The notes: generated by a model not told the origin, from the sequence alone. 64,000 nucleotides of DNA from Roseitalea sp. (GCA_017642895.1 JAEPON010000005.1:186001-250000), one strand, 5' to 3'. Positions 8,445 to 18,831 are shown, numbered from the stretch's first letter. A program made the numbers and translations.

Positions 8445-10667
8445 ATGACCTACACCAACTTCACAATCGAAACCGACGAAGACGGCATCGCGCTTGTCAC
8501 ATGGGACATGCCGGACAAGTCGATGAATGTGTTCACCGTCGATGTGCTGCAGGAACTCGACGCCATTTGCGACGCCACGACCGCCGACGAAGCCGTCAAG
8601 GGCGTGGTGTTCACCTCGGGCAAGAAGGACGCGTTTTCGGGCGGTGCCGACATCACCATGCTCAAGGCGATGTTCGATGCCTACGAGGCCGAAAAAGCCA
8701 GGAACCCGGAAGCGGCAACGCAGCTCCTGTTCGACAATGCCGGCAAGATGAGCCAGATCTTCCGCAAGATCGAGACATGCGGCAAGCCCTGGGTGTCGGC
8801 GATCAATGGCGTGTGCATGGGCGGCGCGTTTGAACTTTCGCTCGCCTGCCACGGGCGTGTGGCCGCCGACAGCGATGCGGTGAAGATCGCCCTTCCCGAA
8901 GTCAAGATCGGCATCTTTCCGGGCGCCGGCGGCACCCAGCGCGTGCCGCGCCTGACCAACCAGCAGGACGCGCTGCAGATGATGACGACGGGCCAGAATT
9001 TGAAGCCCGCGCGCGCAAAGGCGATGGGCCTGATCGATCAGGTCGCGCCGCCGAAGAAGCTGGTCGATGCGGCCAGGACGATGATCAAGGACGGTCTCAA
9101 GCCGGTTCAGCCCTGGGATGAAAAGGGCTTCAAGCTGCCGGGCGGCAAGGTCTATTCGCCGGCCGGCGCCAATGTGTGGCCGGCGGCGTCGGCCATCCTG
9201 CGCCGCGAAACGCATATGAACTATCCGGGGGCCGCGGCCATCCTCAAATGCGTCTATGAAGGTCTTCTGGTGCCGTTCGACACGGCGCTGACGATCGAGC
9301 AGCGCTATTTCACCCAGGTGCTGCAGTCGCGGGAATCGGGCGCGATGCTGCGCTCGATTTTCGTCTCGCTGCAGGAACTGAACAAGGGCGCGCGGCGCCC
9401 CGACGACGTCAAGCCGACCAGGTTCAGGAAGATCGGCGTTCTGGGCGCCGGCTTCATGGGCGCGGGCATCGCCTATGTCACCGCCAAGGCCGGCATTCCC
9501 GTCGTCCTGCTCGACCGCGACATGGAGGCGGCCGAAAAGGGCAAGGCGCATTCCGAAGGGCTGCTGAAAAGGGCGATGCAGAAGGGCCGGACCACGCAGG
9601 CCGATGCCGACAAGCTCCTGTCGCTGATAACGCCAACCGCCGACTATGCTGACTTTGACGGCTGCGACCTGATCATCGAGGCGGTGTTCGAGGATTCGGG
9701 CGTCAAGAAAGCGGCGACCGAACAGGCCGAGGCCGTGATCAAGCGCACGGCCGTCTTCGCCTCCAACACCTCGACCATTCCGATCACGGATCTGGCGAAG
9801 AATTCGGTGCGACCGAAGAACTTCATCGGCATCCACTTCTTCTCGCCGGTCGACAGGATGCTGCTGGTCGAAATCATCATGGGCAAGCGGACGTCGGACA
9901 AGGCGCTGGCGGTGGCAATGGACTATGTTCGCGCCATCAAGAAGACGCCGATCGTCGTCAACGACACGCGCGGTTTCTACGTCAATCGTTGCGTGCTGCG
10001 CTACATGTCCGAAGCCTACAACATGCTGATCGAGGGCGTGCCGCCAGCGATGATCGAGAATGCGGCAAAGATGGCCGGCATGCCGGTCGGCCCGCTGTCG
10101 CTCAATGACGAAACGGCCATCGATCTTTCGCAAAAGATCCTCAAGCAGACCGTGCGTGACCTCGGCGACAAGGCGGTCGATCCGCGCCATATCGAGCTGA
10201 TCGACACGATGATCGAGACCCATGGCCGGCGCGGCCGCAAGAACGGCAAGGGCTTTTACGACTATCCCGAAAAGCCCGCCAAGAAGCATTTGTGGCCGGA
10301 ACTCAAAGACATGTATCCGCAGCAGGATGCCGACGCGATCGACTTCGAAGAGTTGAAAGAGCGCTTCCTTTACACGATCGCGCTCGAGGCGGCCCGCGTG
10401 ATGGGCGAAGGCATCGTCACCGACCCGCGCGAGGCCGATGTCGGCTCGATCCTTGCGATCGGCTTTGCGCCCTATACGGGCGGCACGCTGTCCTACATTG
10501 ACGGGATCGGCGCCGAGGCCTTCGTCGCGCGGGCCAAACAGCTTCAGAAGAAGTATGGGCCCCAGTTCAAGCCGCCGCGCGTCCTGACCGACATGGCCAA
10601 GACGGGCGAGACCTTCTACCAGCGCTTCAACCCCTATCCGGAGCTGGACAAGGCCGACGCTGCCTGA
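8445..10667 (+). CDS. fadJ: Multifunctional fatty-acid oxidation protein: enoyl-CoA hydratase / 3-hydroxyacyl-CoA dehydrogenase
   Basis: The 740-residue protein combines the two middle steps of beta-oxidation. The N-terminal crotonase domain (about residues 1-190) shows the oxyanion-hole segments [13 protein letters not shown] and [16 protein letters not shown] and the catalytic region [22 protein letters not shown]. The NAD-binding domain begins near 330 with [20 protein letters not shown] and includes the dehydrogenase motif [10 protein letters not shown] and [12 protein letters not shown]-terminal 3HCDH domains follow ([26 protein letters not shown]). GGAGG lies 6-7 nt before the ATG. It is the last gene of the operon, closed by a hairpin terminator. 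FadB and FadJ cannot be separated with confidence here, so the symbol is approximate. Confidence 0.95.
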   Translation: MTYTNFTIETDEDGIALVTWDMPDKSMNVFTVDVLQELDAICDATTADEAVKGVVFTSGKKDAFSGGADITMLKAMFDAYEAEKARNPEAATQLLFDNAGKMSQIFRKIETCGKPWVSAINGVCMGGAFELSLACHGRVAADSDAVKIALPEVKIGIFPGAGGTQRVPRLTNQQDALQMMTTGQNLKPARAKAMGLIDQVAPPKKLVDAARTMIKDGLKPVQPWDEKGFKLPGGKVYSPAGANVWPAASAILRRETHMNYPGAAAILKCVYEGLLVPFDTALTIEQRYFTQVLQSRESGAMLRSIFVSLQELNKGARRPDDVKPTRFRKIGVLGAGFMGAGIAYVTAKAGIPVVLLDRDMEAAEKGKAHSEGLLKRAMQKGRTTQADADKLLSLITPTADYADFDGCDLIIEAVFEDSGVKKAATEQAEAVIKRTAVFASNTSTIPITDLAKNSVRPKNFIGIHFFSPVDRMLLVEIIMGKRTSDKALAVAMDYVRAIKKTPIVVNDTRGFYVNRCVLRYMSEAYNMLIEGVPPAMIENAAKMAGMPVGPLSLNDETAIDLSQKILKQTVRDLGDKAVDPRHIELIDTMIETHGRRGRKNGKGFYDYPEKPAKKHLWPELKDMYPQQDADAIDFEELKERFLYTIALEAARVMGEGIVTDPREADVGSILAIGFAPYTGGTLSYIDGIGAEAFVARAKQLQKKYGPQFKPPRVLTDMAKTGETFYQRFNPYPELDKADAA

Positions 10668-10691
10668 GGCGTGCGTCCACCAACCGATGAA

Positions 10692-10718
10692 AAGCCCGGC
10701 CCTTGCGCCGGGCTTTTT
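10692..10718 (+). terminator. Rho-independent terminator of the beta-oxidation operon
   Basis: A GCCCGGC (10694-10700) / GCCGGGC (10707-10713) stem with a 6-base loop is followed by TTTTTT, with AAAA on the left side. It can therefore also serve the YARHG gene that converges from the right. Confidence 0.92.
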
Positions 10719-10730
10719 TGATGCGTTGGC

Positions 10731-10994
10731 TCAGTTCACATTGCAGCCGCGCCGACGTTCCTCGGCGCGGATCGCGTCCACCCGCCCCTGCTCATATCCG
10801 GACAGGGATGGATTGCGGGTCCAGCATTCGTAGCCGGCAAATGTGCGCCGCGCCAAATCGGTCCGAAAGCAATAGCCATTCTCGGCATAGATCAAATTGC
10901 GCTCGTACCACAGATCAAAGCAACTGGCCTGGGCCGCGGCCGGCGCCGCCATGGCCCCGACAACAGCAGCGGCAACAAGAAAACGCGTGATCAT
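10731..10994 (-). CDS. Small secreted YARHG-domain protein
   Basis: The product is 87 residues with a signal peptide (MITRFLVAAAVVGAMAAPAA, cleavage probably after AQA). A YARHG domain follows (about residues 26-62: CFDLWYERNLIYAENGYCF, then FAGYECWTRNPSLS). The domain is found in short exported bacterial proteins of unknown role. Four cysteines could form two disulphides in the periplasm. The ATG at 10994 has a GGAGGG Shine-Dalgarno, and the longer in-frame extension upstream is not credible. It stands alone, convergent with the fad operon and sharing its terminator. Confidence 0.85.
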   Translation of the reverse strand: MITRFLVAAAVVGAMAAPAAAQASCFDLWYERNLIYAENGYCFRTDLARRTFAGYECWTRNPSLSGYEQGRVDAIRAEERRRGCNVN

Positions 10995-11117
10995 GAAAAG
11001 CCCTCCGTCGCACCCGGCGCAATCGTACACGCCGATGATGACGGAGCCATTGCAACGAAGGTCGCAATCAAAGTCGCCACAGGGCCATTGCCGCCGTGCC
11101 GACCGGTTCATAAACTG

Positions 11118-11312
11118 ACGGTTCGGGTTCCCAACGGCAAAGCCAGCGGGATGAAAAGGGAACACGGTAGGGACGACCCAAACAGGGGCCCGATCCGGGA
11201 CTGCCCTCGCAACTGTGAGCGCCGAGCAGGCCGCCACATGCCACTGGAGCCCAGGCTCCGGGAAGGCGGCGGTGATGCGATGAAGCGCGAGTCAGGAGAC
11301 CTGCCCGACAAC
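11118..11312 (+). promoter_or_regulatory. Cobalamin (adenosylcobalamin) riboswitch
   Basis: The conserved blocks appear in order: GGTTCCC...GGGAACACGGT (about 11121-11170), TCGCAACTGTGAGC (about 11207), GCCACTGGAGCCC...GGGAAGGCGG (about 11237-11270), and the B12 box AGTCAGGAGACCTGCC (11290-11305). It lies 64 nt before the start of a CbiM-like permease gene, as expected for repression of cobalt or corrinoid uptake when cobalamin is plentiful. Confidence 0.95.
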
Positions 11313-11318
11313 CGCAAT

Positions 11319-11335
11319 GGCGGCGCAACGCCGCC
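11319..11335 (+). terminator. Expression-platform hairpin after the cobalamin riboswitch
   Basis: A perfect 7-bp stem GGCGGCG/CGCCGCC with loop CAA directly follows the riboswitch aptamer and precedes the ribosome-binding site AGGAAAGG by about 30 nt. There is no U-run after it, so control of translation or Rho action is more likely than simple intrinsic termination. Confidence 0.5.
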
Positions 11336-11375
11336 CCTCTAACCCGTGCGCGAAGGGCGCAGGAAAGGAAACATC

Positions 11376-12059
11376 ATGCATATCGAACCGGGCATCGTCG
11401 ACGGTGCCAAGATTGTCCTCAGCTATGCCACAGCGGCAACCGCCGCCGGTCTGACCGCCAAGATGGCATGGGACACCATCAGGAATGATGGCGGCGCTGG
11501 TGCGCTGGCCATACGCTCGCTGATCACCACCGCGCTGGTCTTCATCTTCTTTGAGGTGATGCCGCACTATCCGGTCGGCGTCTCGGAGGTGCATTTCATC
11601 CTTGGCGCTACGCTTTATCTGGTCTTCGGCGCGGGCGCGGCTGCGATCGGGCTGGCGCTCGGACTTCTGGCGCAGGGTGCCTTGTTCGCGCCCGGCGATC
11701 TGCCGCAATATTTCATCAATGTGACGACGCTGGTCATACCGCTCTGGGCTGTGTCCCTGCTCGCCAGGCGGATCATCCCTGCCCACACGGCCTACAAGGA
11801 TGTCACCTTTGCCCAGTGCCTTGCCCTTTCGGCGGCCTATCAGGGTGGCATCGTCGCCTGGGTCGCCTTCTGGGCGTTCTATGGCCAGGGCTTCGGCGCT
11901 GAAAACCTCGCCTCGGTCGGCACGTTCGGCATCGCCTATCTGACCGTGATCATCCTGGAGCCGATCGCCGATCTTGCGATCCTTGCGGCAGCCAAGGCGC
12001 TCGACCGGTTCGGCGGCAGCCCGGTCTTCCATAACCGGCTGCATTCACCGGCCCGGTGA
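11376..12059 (+). CDS. CbiM-like energy-coupling factor cobalt transporter permease (S component)
   Basis: This 227-residue membrane protein has six or seven hydrophobic segments. It opens with MHIEPGIVDGAKIVLSY, the N-terminal Met-His start typical of CbiM/NikM substrate-binding components, where the first residues coordinate the metal ion. The start was set at 11376 so that this N-terminus is exact; AGGAAAGG lies 6 nt upstream. The cobalamin riboswitch upstream supports cobalt (or corrinoid-related) transport. No cbiN, cbiQ or cbiO gene follows. A terminator and the opposing helicase gene close the unit, so it either works alone or borrows an ECF module encoded elsewhere. Confidence 0.85.
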   Translation: MHIEPGIVDGAKIVLSYATAATAAGLTAKMAWDTIRNDGGAGALAIRSLITTALVFIFFEVMPHYPVGVSEVHFILGATLYLVFGAGAAAIGLALGLLAQGALFAPGDLPQYFINVTTLVIPLWAVSLLARRIIPAHTAYKDVTFAQCLALSAAYQGGIVAWVAFWAFYGQGFGAENLASVGTFGIAYLTVIILEPIADLAILAAAKALDRFGGSPVFHNRLHSPAR

Positions 12060-12068
12060 CAAAAAGAT

Positions 12069-12089
12069 CGCCCCGGCTTGGCCGGGGCG
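12069..12089. terminator. Bidirectional hairpin terminator between cbiM-like gene and helicase gene
   Basis: A 9-bp perfect stem CGCCCCGGC/GCCGGGGCG with loop TTG lies between the two convergent genes. The minus-strand read-out ends in CGATCTTTTT, so it serves the helicase side best. On the plus strand it is followed only by GTTTG. Confidence 0.7.
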
Positions 12090-12116
12090 GTTTGCGCTTC
12101 ACGGCGCTTTTGAGGG

Positions 12117-13451
<1,335 letters not shown>

Positions 13452-14008
13452 GAATCTTGCCTTTCGTGGCGGCGGCCCGCGCGGAGCCGCCCTTTGGATG
13501 TGTATGAGGGGTCGGCCTGCCGGAGGGGCAGGCGTCGCCGCGGATCGGTTGCGGTCATGGCTCACTTCCGGCCGAATGCCGTCAAAGCCGCCTGACCGGC
13601 AGTACCCCCGCGTGAATTGGGAACCTTGATGGACAATGCGCCGCCTGGTTGAAGGCGCCATCATGGCGCGCGGCGTATCCCGGATGTTGCGGCTGGATGC
13701 CCCGGAGGCGATGCGTGTCGCCTGCGACTGCTCACGCGGCAGCCAACTCCGATGCCGCGCATATCGGCGTGCAGCGCAGCAAAGTCAAGCGCGAACGACG
13801 CTTGCCGGCTTCGGGCAAATTGCGATTCGTCTTGAAACCGCAACAAAGCTGTGCGCATGATTTGGCACTATCGAGAGTTTCGGCCGATCGGAAACAGCCT
13901 AACCGCCGCCCAAAAGAAGCGACACGCCTAGTCCTTTCTCCAGACATCGATGACCAATGGCGGGCTTGCCCGCCGCCCCTATGCAGACCGTCTTGAAAGG
14001 ACATAATG
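13452..14008. other. Long non-coding spacer between helicase and cold-shock genes
   Basis: About 557 bp separates the two divergent genes and holds no reading frame with believable composition. The size suggests long 5' leaders on one or both transcripts, which is usual for cspA-type and some RNA-helicase mRNAs. A possible promoter for csp is TTGAAA-N18-CATGAT near 13833-13862. I see no intrinsic terminator or known riboswitch. Confidence 0.5.
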
Positions 14009-14218
14009 ATGGCGAGCGGAACGGTAAAATGGTTCAACACCACCAAGGGCTATGGCTTTATCGCCCCCGATGAGGGCGGCAATGACGTGTTCGTGCACAT
14101 CTCGGCCGTCCAGCGCTCGGGCATGGAGACGCTGGCCGAGGGCCAGAAGGTCTCCTACGAACTGGTCACCGACCAACGGACCGGCAAAACGGCCGCCGGC
14201 AATCTCGTCGCGCAGTAA
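14009..14218 (+). CDS. cspA: Cold-shock domain protein (CspA family)
   Basis: The 69-residue single OB-fold protein has RNP1 KGYGFIAPD and RNP2 DVFVHIS, starting [17 protein letters not shown]. It binds single-stranded nucleic acid as an RNA chaperone and transcription antiterminator. Two ATGs are adjacent (14006 and 14009). The second gives the usual family N-terminus and a 7-nt distance from AAAGGA, so it is preferred. The gene is monocistronic with a long leader, and whether it is cold-induced cannot be read from sequence. Confidence 0.95.
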   Translation: MASGTVKWFNTTKGYGFIAPDEGGNDVFVHISAVQRSGMETLAEGQKVSYELVTDQRTGKTAAGNLVAQ

Positions 14219-14291
14219 CCGCAACCCATCACGTGAAACATCAGCCGACCTGCCCTCAGGGCGGGTGGCTTGTGGTCGTCAAGACGGTGCC

Positions 14292-14537
14292 TCAGCGGCG
14301 GCGACGTTCGTGCTTGCGCCGGTCGGCATCGTCGCGGAAAGCCGGCAGGGCACTGAAGTCCGGCTTGTCCCGGCTTGCTTGCACGCTCGCCGGCCGGTGC
14401 ATGGCGCGACTGTGCAAATGGCGCGTGATCAGCGCCAAAAAGGTGGCGACGCTGAACGCGACCATCCAGTCTACGCCACCGAGATACCCCAGAACATTGA
14501 ACAGTGTGAAATCGACAAAGAAATTCGTGCTGCTCAT
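14292..14537 (-). CDS. Small hypothetical membrane protein
   Basis: This 81-residue protein has one clear hydrophobic segment (about residues 14-36, VLGYLGGVDWMVAFSVATFL) and a highly basic C-terminal tail ending ADRRKHERRRR. The ATG at 14537 has GGAG 6-7 nt upstream, better than the ATG four codons earlier. I do not recognise a family. The single transmembrane segment with a charged cytoplasmic tail is a common layout for small regulatory or assembly membrane proteins. It is convergent with the csp gene with no obvious terminator. Confidence 0.55.
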   Translation of the reverse strand: MSSTNFFVDFTLFNVLGYLGGVDWMVAFSVATFLALITRHLHSRAMHRPASVQASRDKPDFSALPAFRDDADRRKHERRRR

Positions 14538-14924
14538 GGCTTTCTCCATCTGATGCGAGCGACTGTCGGCTCGTTGCGCCCGCCCCGATGATCTGCCGAA
14601 CCGTGTTTTTCAGTCTTTATACCAAAGTAGTATGCCACAAACGGGTCGCCTTGGAGATCGCGGGGGCGCCCAAAAATGCTGAAATTTTCGCCAAATCCGA
14701 ATGTTTGCACTGCTCTATGCCCACTTTCTAGGCACTTTTCGTGATCTGAGCGGATATGATGCACGTCTACCGACAGGTTTGGCGTCAGTTGGCCTTGGCC
14801 GGATTCGCTGCTTCCAATTGTTCGCGGTCCGGATCGTCCGGCCCGTTGGAACGATACCAACCATGCCTTGCGGGGCCGCACCGATGAAGGTATTTATTCC
14901 TTTGAACGCACCGGCCAAAACACC
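14538..14924. other. Intergenic region upstream of S24-type regulator
   Basis: This 387-bp divergent spacer has no supported gene. It is more AT-rich than its surroundings around 14610-14720. It contains the inverted repeat ATAC-CAAAGTA-GTAT (14619-14633), a possible operator for one of the flanking genes, and ATTTATTCC near 14890 that could be a -10 region for the regulator. The evidence is weak. Confidence 0.4.
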
Positions 14925-15605
14925 ATGTCGCCACTTTCCCATGACCAGGTCTGGGCCGCCATCGACCGGCTGGCCGAGCGCCATGACCTGTCGCCGTCGG
15001 GCCTTGCCAAGCGGGCTGGTCTCGATTCGACGACCTTCAACAAGTCAAAACGTTTTGCGGCCGACGGACGCGCGCGTTGGCCATCCACCGAATCGCTTGC
15101 CAAGGTGATGGAGGCCACGGGCGCCTCGATGGACGATCTGGTTTCGCTGATGGTGCCGGATCGCTACGGAACCGGGTTTTCCGAGCCGGGCGCCACGGCG
15201 AACTATGTCCCGCCGACCCGGCGGATACCCTTGCTTGGCATGGCACAGGCCGGTTCCGGCGGCTTCTTCGACGCCGACGGGTTCCCGGCCGGGGAAGGAT
15301 GGGACCATGCCGCCTTTCCCGATGCCGGGCTCGGCGCCGATGTCTATGCGCTGGAGATCACCGGCGATTCCATGTTGCCGCTCTATCGCGATGGCGATAC
15401 CATCATCGTCTCGCCGGCAGCCTCGGTGCGGCGCGGCGACCGCGTCGTGGTCAAGACGCGCGATGGCGAGGTGATGGCCAAAATCCTCAAGCGGCAGACC
15501 GCCGATCGGATGGAGCTGGGCTCGGCCAACCCCGACCATGCCGACCGCTCGTTCGATCGCGGCGAAATCGCCTGGATCGCGCGCATTCTCTGGGCCAGCC
15601 AGTAG
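14925..15605 (+). CDS. LexA/CI-like transcriptional regulator: XRE helix-turn-helix plus S24 peptidase domain
   Basis: This 226-residue protein has an N-terminal Cro/CI-type helix-turn-helix (about residues 5-70, HDLSPSGLAKRAGLDSTTFN). The C-terminal S24 domain has the nucleophile Ser in ITGDSMLPLYRDGD (about residue 148) and the partner Lys in GEVMAKILKR (about 183). The bond-containing segment LLGMAQAGSGG (about 105) has an Ala-Gly pair of the kind cut in LexA and CI, so self-cleavage is plausible. There is no integrase or phage gene nearby, so this looks like a resident stress-type regulator, not prophage. The start at 14925 lacks a strong ribosome-binding site and is uncertain. It ends 2 bp from the convergent lysK stop. 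Confidence 0.87.
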   Translation: MSPLSHDQVWAAIDRLAERHDLSPSGLAKRAGLDSTTFNKSKRFAADGRARWPSTESLAKVMEATGASMDDLVSLMVPDRYGTGFSEPGATANYVPPTRRIPLLGMAQAGSGGFFDADGFPAGEGWDHAAFPDAGLGADVYALEITGDSMLPLYRDGDTIIVSPAASVRRGDRVVVKTRDGEVMAKILKRQTADRMELGSANPDHADRSFDRGEIAWIARILWASQ

Positions 15606-15607
15606 CT

Positions 15608-17284
15608 TCAGGCGGCGGCTTCGCCCGCCAGTTCCCCGGCCACGGCCTTGTCGATCAGCGCCCGCGTCTCCGCGATGCCGTAAAGCGCGATGAACGAGCC
15701 CAGCCGCGGGCCGCGCTCCTGACCCAGAAGCACGCGATAAAGCGCGTTGAACCAATCGCCGGTGACGGCCGGTTTGCCCTCAGGGCTCTTTTTGGCCGGG
15801 TCCTGATAGCGCTCATAGGCCCGGCCGACATCGAGAAGCGCATCCTGGATCGCAGCGCCATCGGTTGCCTTGTCGGCCGGCAGGGCGGCCAGCGCTTCGG
15901 ACAGGCGGGCGAGCGCCTCGCGCTCGATATCGTCGGGCGCATGGAAGCGCTTGGACGGCCGCACGAAATCCTCGAAATAGCGGATCGCATGGCCGGCCAG
16001 CGCATCGAGCTGCGGATGGGTTTCGGCAGTCACACCCGGCGCGTAGCGCGAGATGAAGCCCCAGAGCACGTCGCGGTTCTCGGCGTTCGAGGCGCTGACC
16101 AGATTGAGCAGCATCGCAAACGGCACCGGCATGTCGGCTTTGGGCGGATTGCCGGCATGGATGTGCCAGACCGGATTGGACAGGCGCGCGGGCGCATCCT
16201 GCCGGCCGAACGCCGAAAGGAAGCTGAAATACTCGTCGACCGCCTTGGGGATCACGTCGAAATAGAGGCGCTTGGCCGTACGCGGCTTCTGGAACATGAA
16301 CAGGGCCAGGCTCTCGGCCGGCGCATAGGTCAGCCATTGGTCGATCGTCAGCCCGTTGCCCTTGGATTTTGAAATCTTCTCGCCCTTGTCGTCCAGGAAC
16401 AGCTCATAGACGAAATGCTCGGGCGGGCGACCGCCCAAAATGGCGCAGATGCGGTCATAGACGACCGCATTAGTCTGGTGGTCCTTGCCGAACATCTCGA
16501 AATCGACGCCAAGCGCGGCCCAGCGCATGCCGAAATCGGGCTTCCACTGCATCTTCACGCGGCCGCCGGTCACCGGCAGCGTCGTTTCGGTACCGTCCTC
16601 GTCGTCAAAGGTAATGGTGCCGGCCTTCGCGTCGACATGCTTCATCGGCACGTAGAGCACGCGGCCGGTCGTGGGCGAGATCGGCAGGAAGGGGCTGTAG
16701 GTCGCCCGCCGCTCCTCGCCGAGCGTCGGCAGCATCACCGCCATGATCTCGTCAAACCGCTCGCAGGCGGTCAGCAGCACGGGATCGAACCGGCCGGACC
16801 TGTAATAGTCGGTCGCGCTGGCAAACTCATAGTCGAAGCCGAACGTGTCGAGAAACCGGCGCAGCATGGCATTGTTGTGGTGGCCGAAGCTCTCATAGTC
16901 GCCGCCGAAAGGGTTGGGCACAGCGGTCAGCGGCTTGTGCAGATGCGGCTCCAACGCGGCGCGATCGGGCACATTGTCGGGGATTTTGCGCATGCCGTCC
17001 ATGTCGTCGGAAAAGCACAGCAGCCGTGTCAGCACCTGGTCGCCGGTCAGCACCCGGAAGGCGTGGCGCACCATGGTCGTGCGCGCCACTTCGCCGAACG
17101 TGCCGATATGCGGCAGGCCGGACGGGCCATAGCCGGTCTCAAACACGATCGTTTCGGGAAACCCGGTCTTTTCGTAGCGTTTGACGATCTTGCGCGCTTC
17201 CTCGAACGGCCATGCCTTGGAGGTGCCGGCGGCTTCGGCGATGGCCGGGTCAAGATCGGACGGCGACAGCGGGGCGGCGCTCAT
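15608..17284 (-). CDS. lysK: Lysyl-tRNA synthetase, class I
   Basis: This 558-residue enzyme charges tRNA-Lys. It belongs to the class I (archaeal-type) LysRS used by Rhizobiales and some other alphaproteobacteria in place of class II LysS. The class I signatures are [14 protein letters not shown] (HIGH equivalent, about residue 52) and [11 protein letters not shown] (KMSKS equivalent, about 305). The length matches the family. The start lies behind AAGGAACCACA; this Shine-Dalgarno belongs to the last unit of a tandem 11-bp repeat (17288-17331). It is convergent with the S24 regulator, with no space for a terminator. Confidence 0.97.
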   Translation of the reverse strand: MSAAPLSPSDLDPAIAEAAGTSKAWPFEEARKIVKRYEKTGFPETIVFETGYGPSGLPHIGTFGEVARTTMVRHAFRVLTGDQVLTRLLCFSDDMDGMRKIPDNVPDRAALEPHLHKPLTAVPNPFGGDYESFGHHNNAMLRRFLDTFGFDYEFASATDYYRSGRFDPVLLTACERFDEIMAVMLPTLGEERRATYSPFLPISPTTGRVLYVPMKHVDAKAGTITFDDEDGTETTLPVTGGRVKMQWKPDFGMRWAALGVDFEMFGKDHQTNAVVYDRICAILGGRPPEHFVYELFLDDKGEKISKSKGNGLTIDQWLTYAPAESLALFMFQKPRTAKRLYFDVIPKAVDEYFSFLSAFGRQDAPARLSNPVWHIHAGNPPKADMPVPFAMLLNLVSASNAENRDVLWGFISRYAPGVTAETHPQLDALAGHAIRYFEDFVRPSKRFHAPDDIEREALARLSEALAALPADKATDGAAIQDALLDVGRAYERYQDPAKKSPEGKPAVTGDWFNALYRVLLGQERGPRLGSFIALYGIAETRALIDKAVAGELAGEAAA

Positions 17285-17287
17285 TGT

Positions 17288-17331
17288 GGTTCCTTGGCGG
17301 TTCCTGGGCGGTTCTTGCGCGGTTCTTGGGC
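17288..17331. repeat. Four tandem 11-bp repeats just upstream of lysK
   Basis: The units GGTTCCTTGGC, GGTTCCTGGGC, GGTTCTTGCGC and GGTTCTTGGGC lie head to tail without gaps. On the lysK strand each reads GCC(C/A)A(A/G)GAACC or similar, so every unit carries a Shine-Dalgarno-like AGGA/AAGA core. The unit nearest the gene provides the actual ribosome-binding site 7-8 nt before the ATG. Confidence 0.85.
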
Positions 17332-17486
17332 GGACGATGCGGCGGAAAGACGGTTCAATAGGTCATGAAGGCGGCAATGGGAAGTGGGCAGCGGGCGGTC
17401 AATGCGACAAAGGACTGGCAGGTTCCGGCTTGCGCAGCGGGACACGCAAACATACAGACGGGTCAACCGCAAACAAGGATCGAACG

Positions 17487-17906
17487 ATGGCGAAGATCGA
17501 TGAAGCCAGGGCGCTGATCTACATCATGGTCACGGTGGCGGCGGCCGATGCGCAACTGTCGGACCGCGAACTGAACCGGATCGGCGTGATCACCGACACG
17601 CTGCCGATCTTCGAGGGAATCGACCGAGATGTGCTCGTTGAACAGGCCAACAATTGCACCACCATGCTGGAAGAGGAAACCGGCCTTGAGACGATCCTGA
17701 CCATGGTCCACGACACGATCCCGCAGCGGCTCTACGAAACGGCCTATGCGGTCGCCGTCGAAATCGCGGCAGCGGACCTGCATGTCGAGCAGGAGGAGTT
17801 GCGGTTTTTGCAGATGCTGCGCGACGCGCTCGATCTCGACGGGCTGGTCATCGCCGCCATCGAACATTCGGCGCGCGTCCGCTTTCGCCTGCCCTCGCAA
17901 TCGTAA
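17487..17906 (+). CDS. TerB-like (tellurite resistance TerB family) protein
   Basis: The 139-residue all-helical protein has the two half-repeats of the TerB fold: YIMVTVAAADAQLSDRELNRI at the N-terminus and YAVAVEIAAADLHVEQEELR at the C-terminus. Each has the acidic AAAD...E metal-binding signature. TerB-type proteins bind divalent metal ions and act at the inner membrane face, but stand-alone members have no settled function. The start at 17487 has AAGGAT upstream, and the longer frame into the lysK leader is not credible. The next gene (fatty acid hydroxylase) lies 82 bp downstream on the same strand and may be co-transcribed. Confidence 0.85.
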   Translation: MAKIDEARALIYIMVTVAAADAQLSDRELNRIGVITDTLPIFEGIDRDVLVEQANNCTTMLEEETGLETILTMVHDTIPQRLYETAYAVAVEIAAADLHVEQEELRFLQMLRDALDLDGLVIAAIEHSARVRFRLPSQS

Positions 17907-17988
17907 TCGACGGACCAAGACGCTCACGCCATTGTGCCCGGCAGGTGCGTTGACCGGCGGCCGCCGAGGCGCCATTTGTTCGCCAACC

Positions 17989-18831
17989 ATGGAACATGAA
18001 CCGCAAATCCGCCTTGCCGCCTTCATCGCGATCTTCGCCGCCATGGCCGCATTTGAACTTTGGGCGCCACGGCTGGAACGGCCGGAAATGGCCGGTGCGC
18101 TGAAATCGCGCCGCTGGTTCGTCAACCTGTCGATGGTCGTTATCTCCTCGGTGTGCCTGCGGATCATCTTTCCGGCGGCGGCCGTGGGCACCGCGCTTTA
18201 CGCCGAACAGCAGGGATGGGGCCTGTTCAACGCCATCGGTGCGCCGCCGATCGTTGCCGGCCTTGTCGCCTTCCTTGTGCTCGATTTCGCGGTGTGGCTG
18301 GAACATGTGGTCAGCCACAAATGGCCGCTGCTCTGGCGCATCCACCGCATGCACCATTCCGACCAGGGGTTCGATCTGACCACGGCGCTTCGCTTTCACC
18401 CGCTGGAAATCGTCATCTCCATGATCTGGAAGGCTGCGGTCATCATCGCGCTCGGCCCGCCGGCCGTCGCGGTGCTGGTCTTCGAGATCGTGCTCAACGG
18501 CATGGCGATGTTCAACCATGCCAATGCGCGCCTGCCGCTGACGTTGGACCGGCTGGTGCGGGCGGTGTTCGTGACGCCCGACATGCATCGGGTCCATCAT
18601 TCGGCCGTGCGGCGCGAAACCGACAGCAATTACGGCTTCAACCTGTCGGTCTGGGACCGGCTTTTCGGCACTTACACCGATCAGCCTGCCGCCGGCCATG
18701 ACGGCATGCAAATCGGCCTGACGGACTTTGACGGGCCGCAAACGTCCAATCTGGGCTGGGCGCTGGCTTTGCCGTTTCGCGATGGCCGCAAACGGTCTGA
18801 TCAGGAACCGAACGGGTCGATCGGGAAGTAG
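17989..18831 (+). CDS. Sterol desaturase / fatty acid hydroxylase family membrane protein
   Basis: This 280-residue integral membrane protein carries the histidine clusters of the fatty acid hydroxylase superfamily: HVVSH (about 104), HRMHH (about 117), HAN (about 178) and HRVHHS (about 200). These bind a di-iron centre that hydroxylates or desaturates lipids. Hydrophobic segments lie near residues 8-25, 45-65, 80-100 and 140-170. The substrate could be a fatty acyl chain, ornithine lipid, carotenoid or hopanoid, and nothing here decides. The last 31 bp overlap, in antisense, the end of the convergent solute-binding protein gene. Confidence 0.88.
   Translation: MEHEPQIRLAAFIAIFAAMAAFELWAPRLERPEMAGALKSRRWFVNLSMVVISSVCLRIIFPAAAVGTALYAEQQGWGLFNAIGAPPIVAGLVAFLVLDFAVWLEHVVSHKWPLLWRIHRMHHSDQGFDLTTALRFHPLEIVISMIWKAAVIIALGPPAVAVLVFEIVLNGMAMFNHANARLPLTLDRLVRAVFVTPDMHRVHHSAVRRETDSNYGFNLSVWDRLFGTYTDQPAAGHDGMQIGLTDFDGPQTSNLGWALALPFRDGRKRSDQEPNGSIGK

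Noticed and set aside
8106..10289. Long minus-strand frame opposite fadJ and the end of fadA
   Set aside because: It runs across two real genes and a palindromic repeat, has no domain signature, and codon composition fits antisense GC bias.
17288..17331. Tandem repeats considered as a miniature CRISPR or iteron array
   Set aside because: Units are 11 bp without spacers and adjoin a ribosome-binding site; there are no cas genes, replication genes or longer array.
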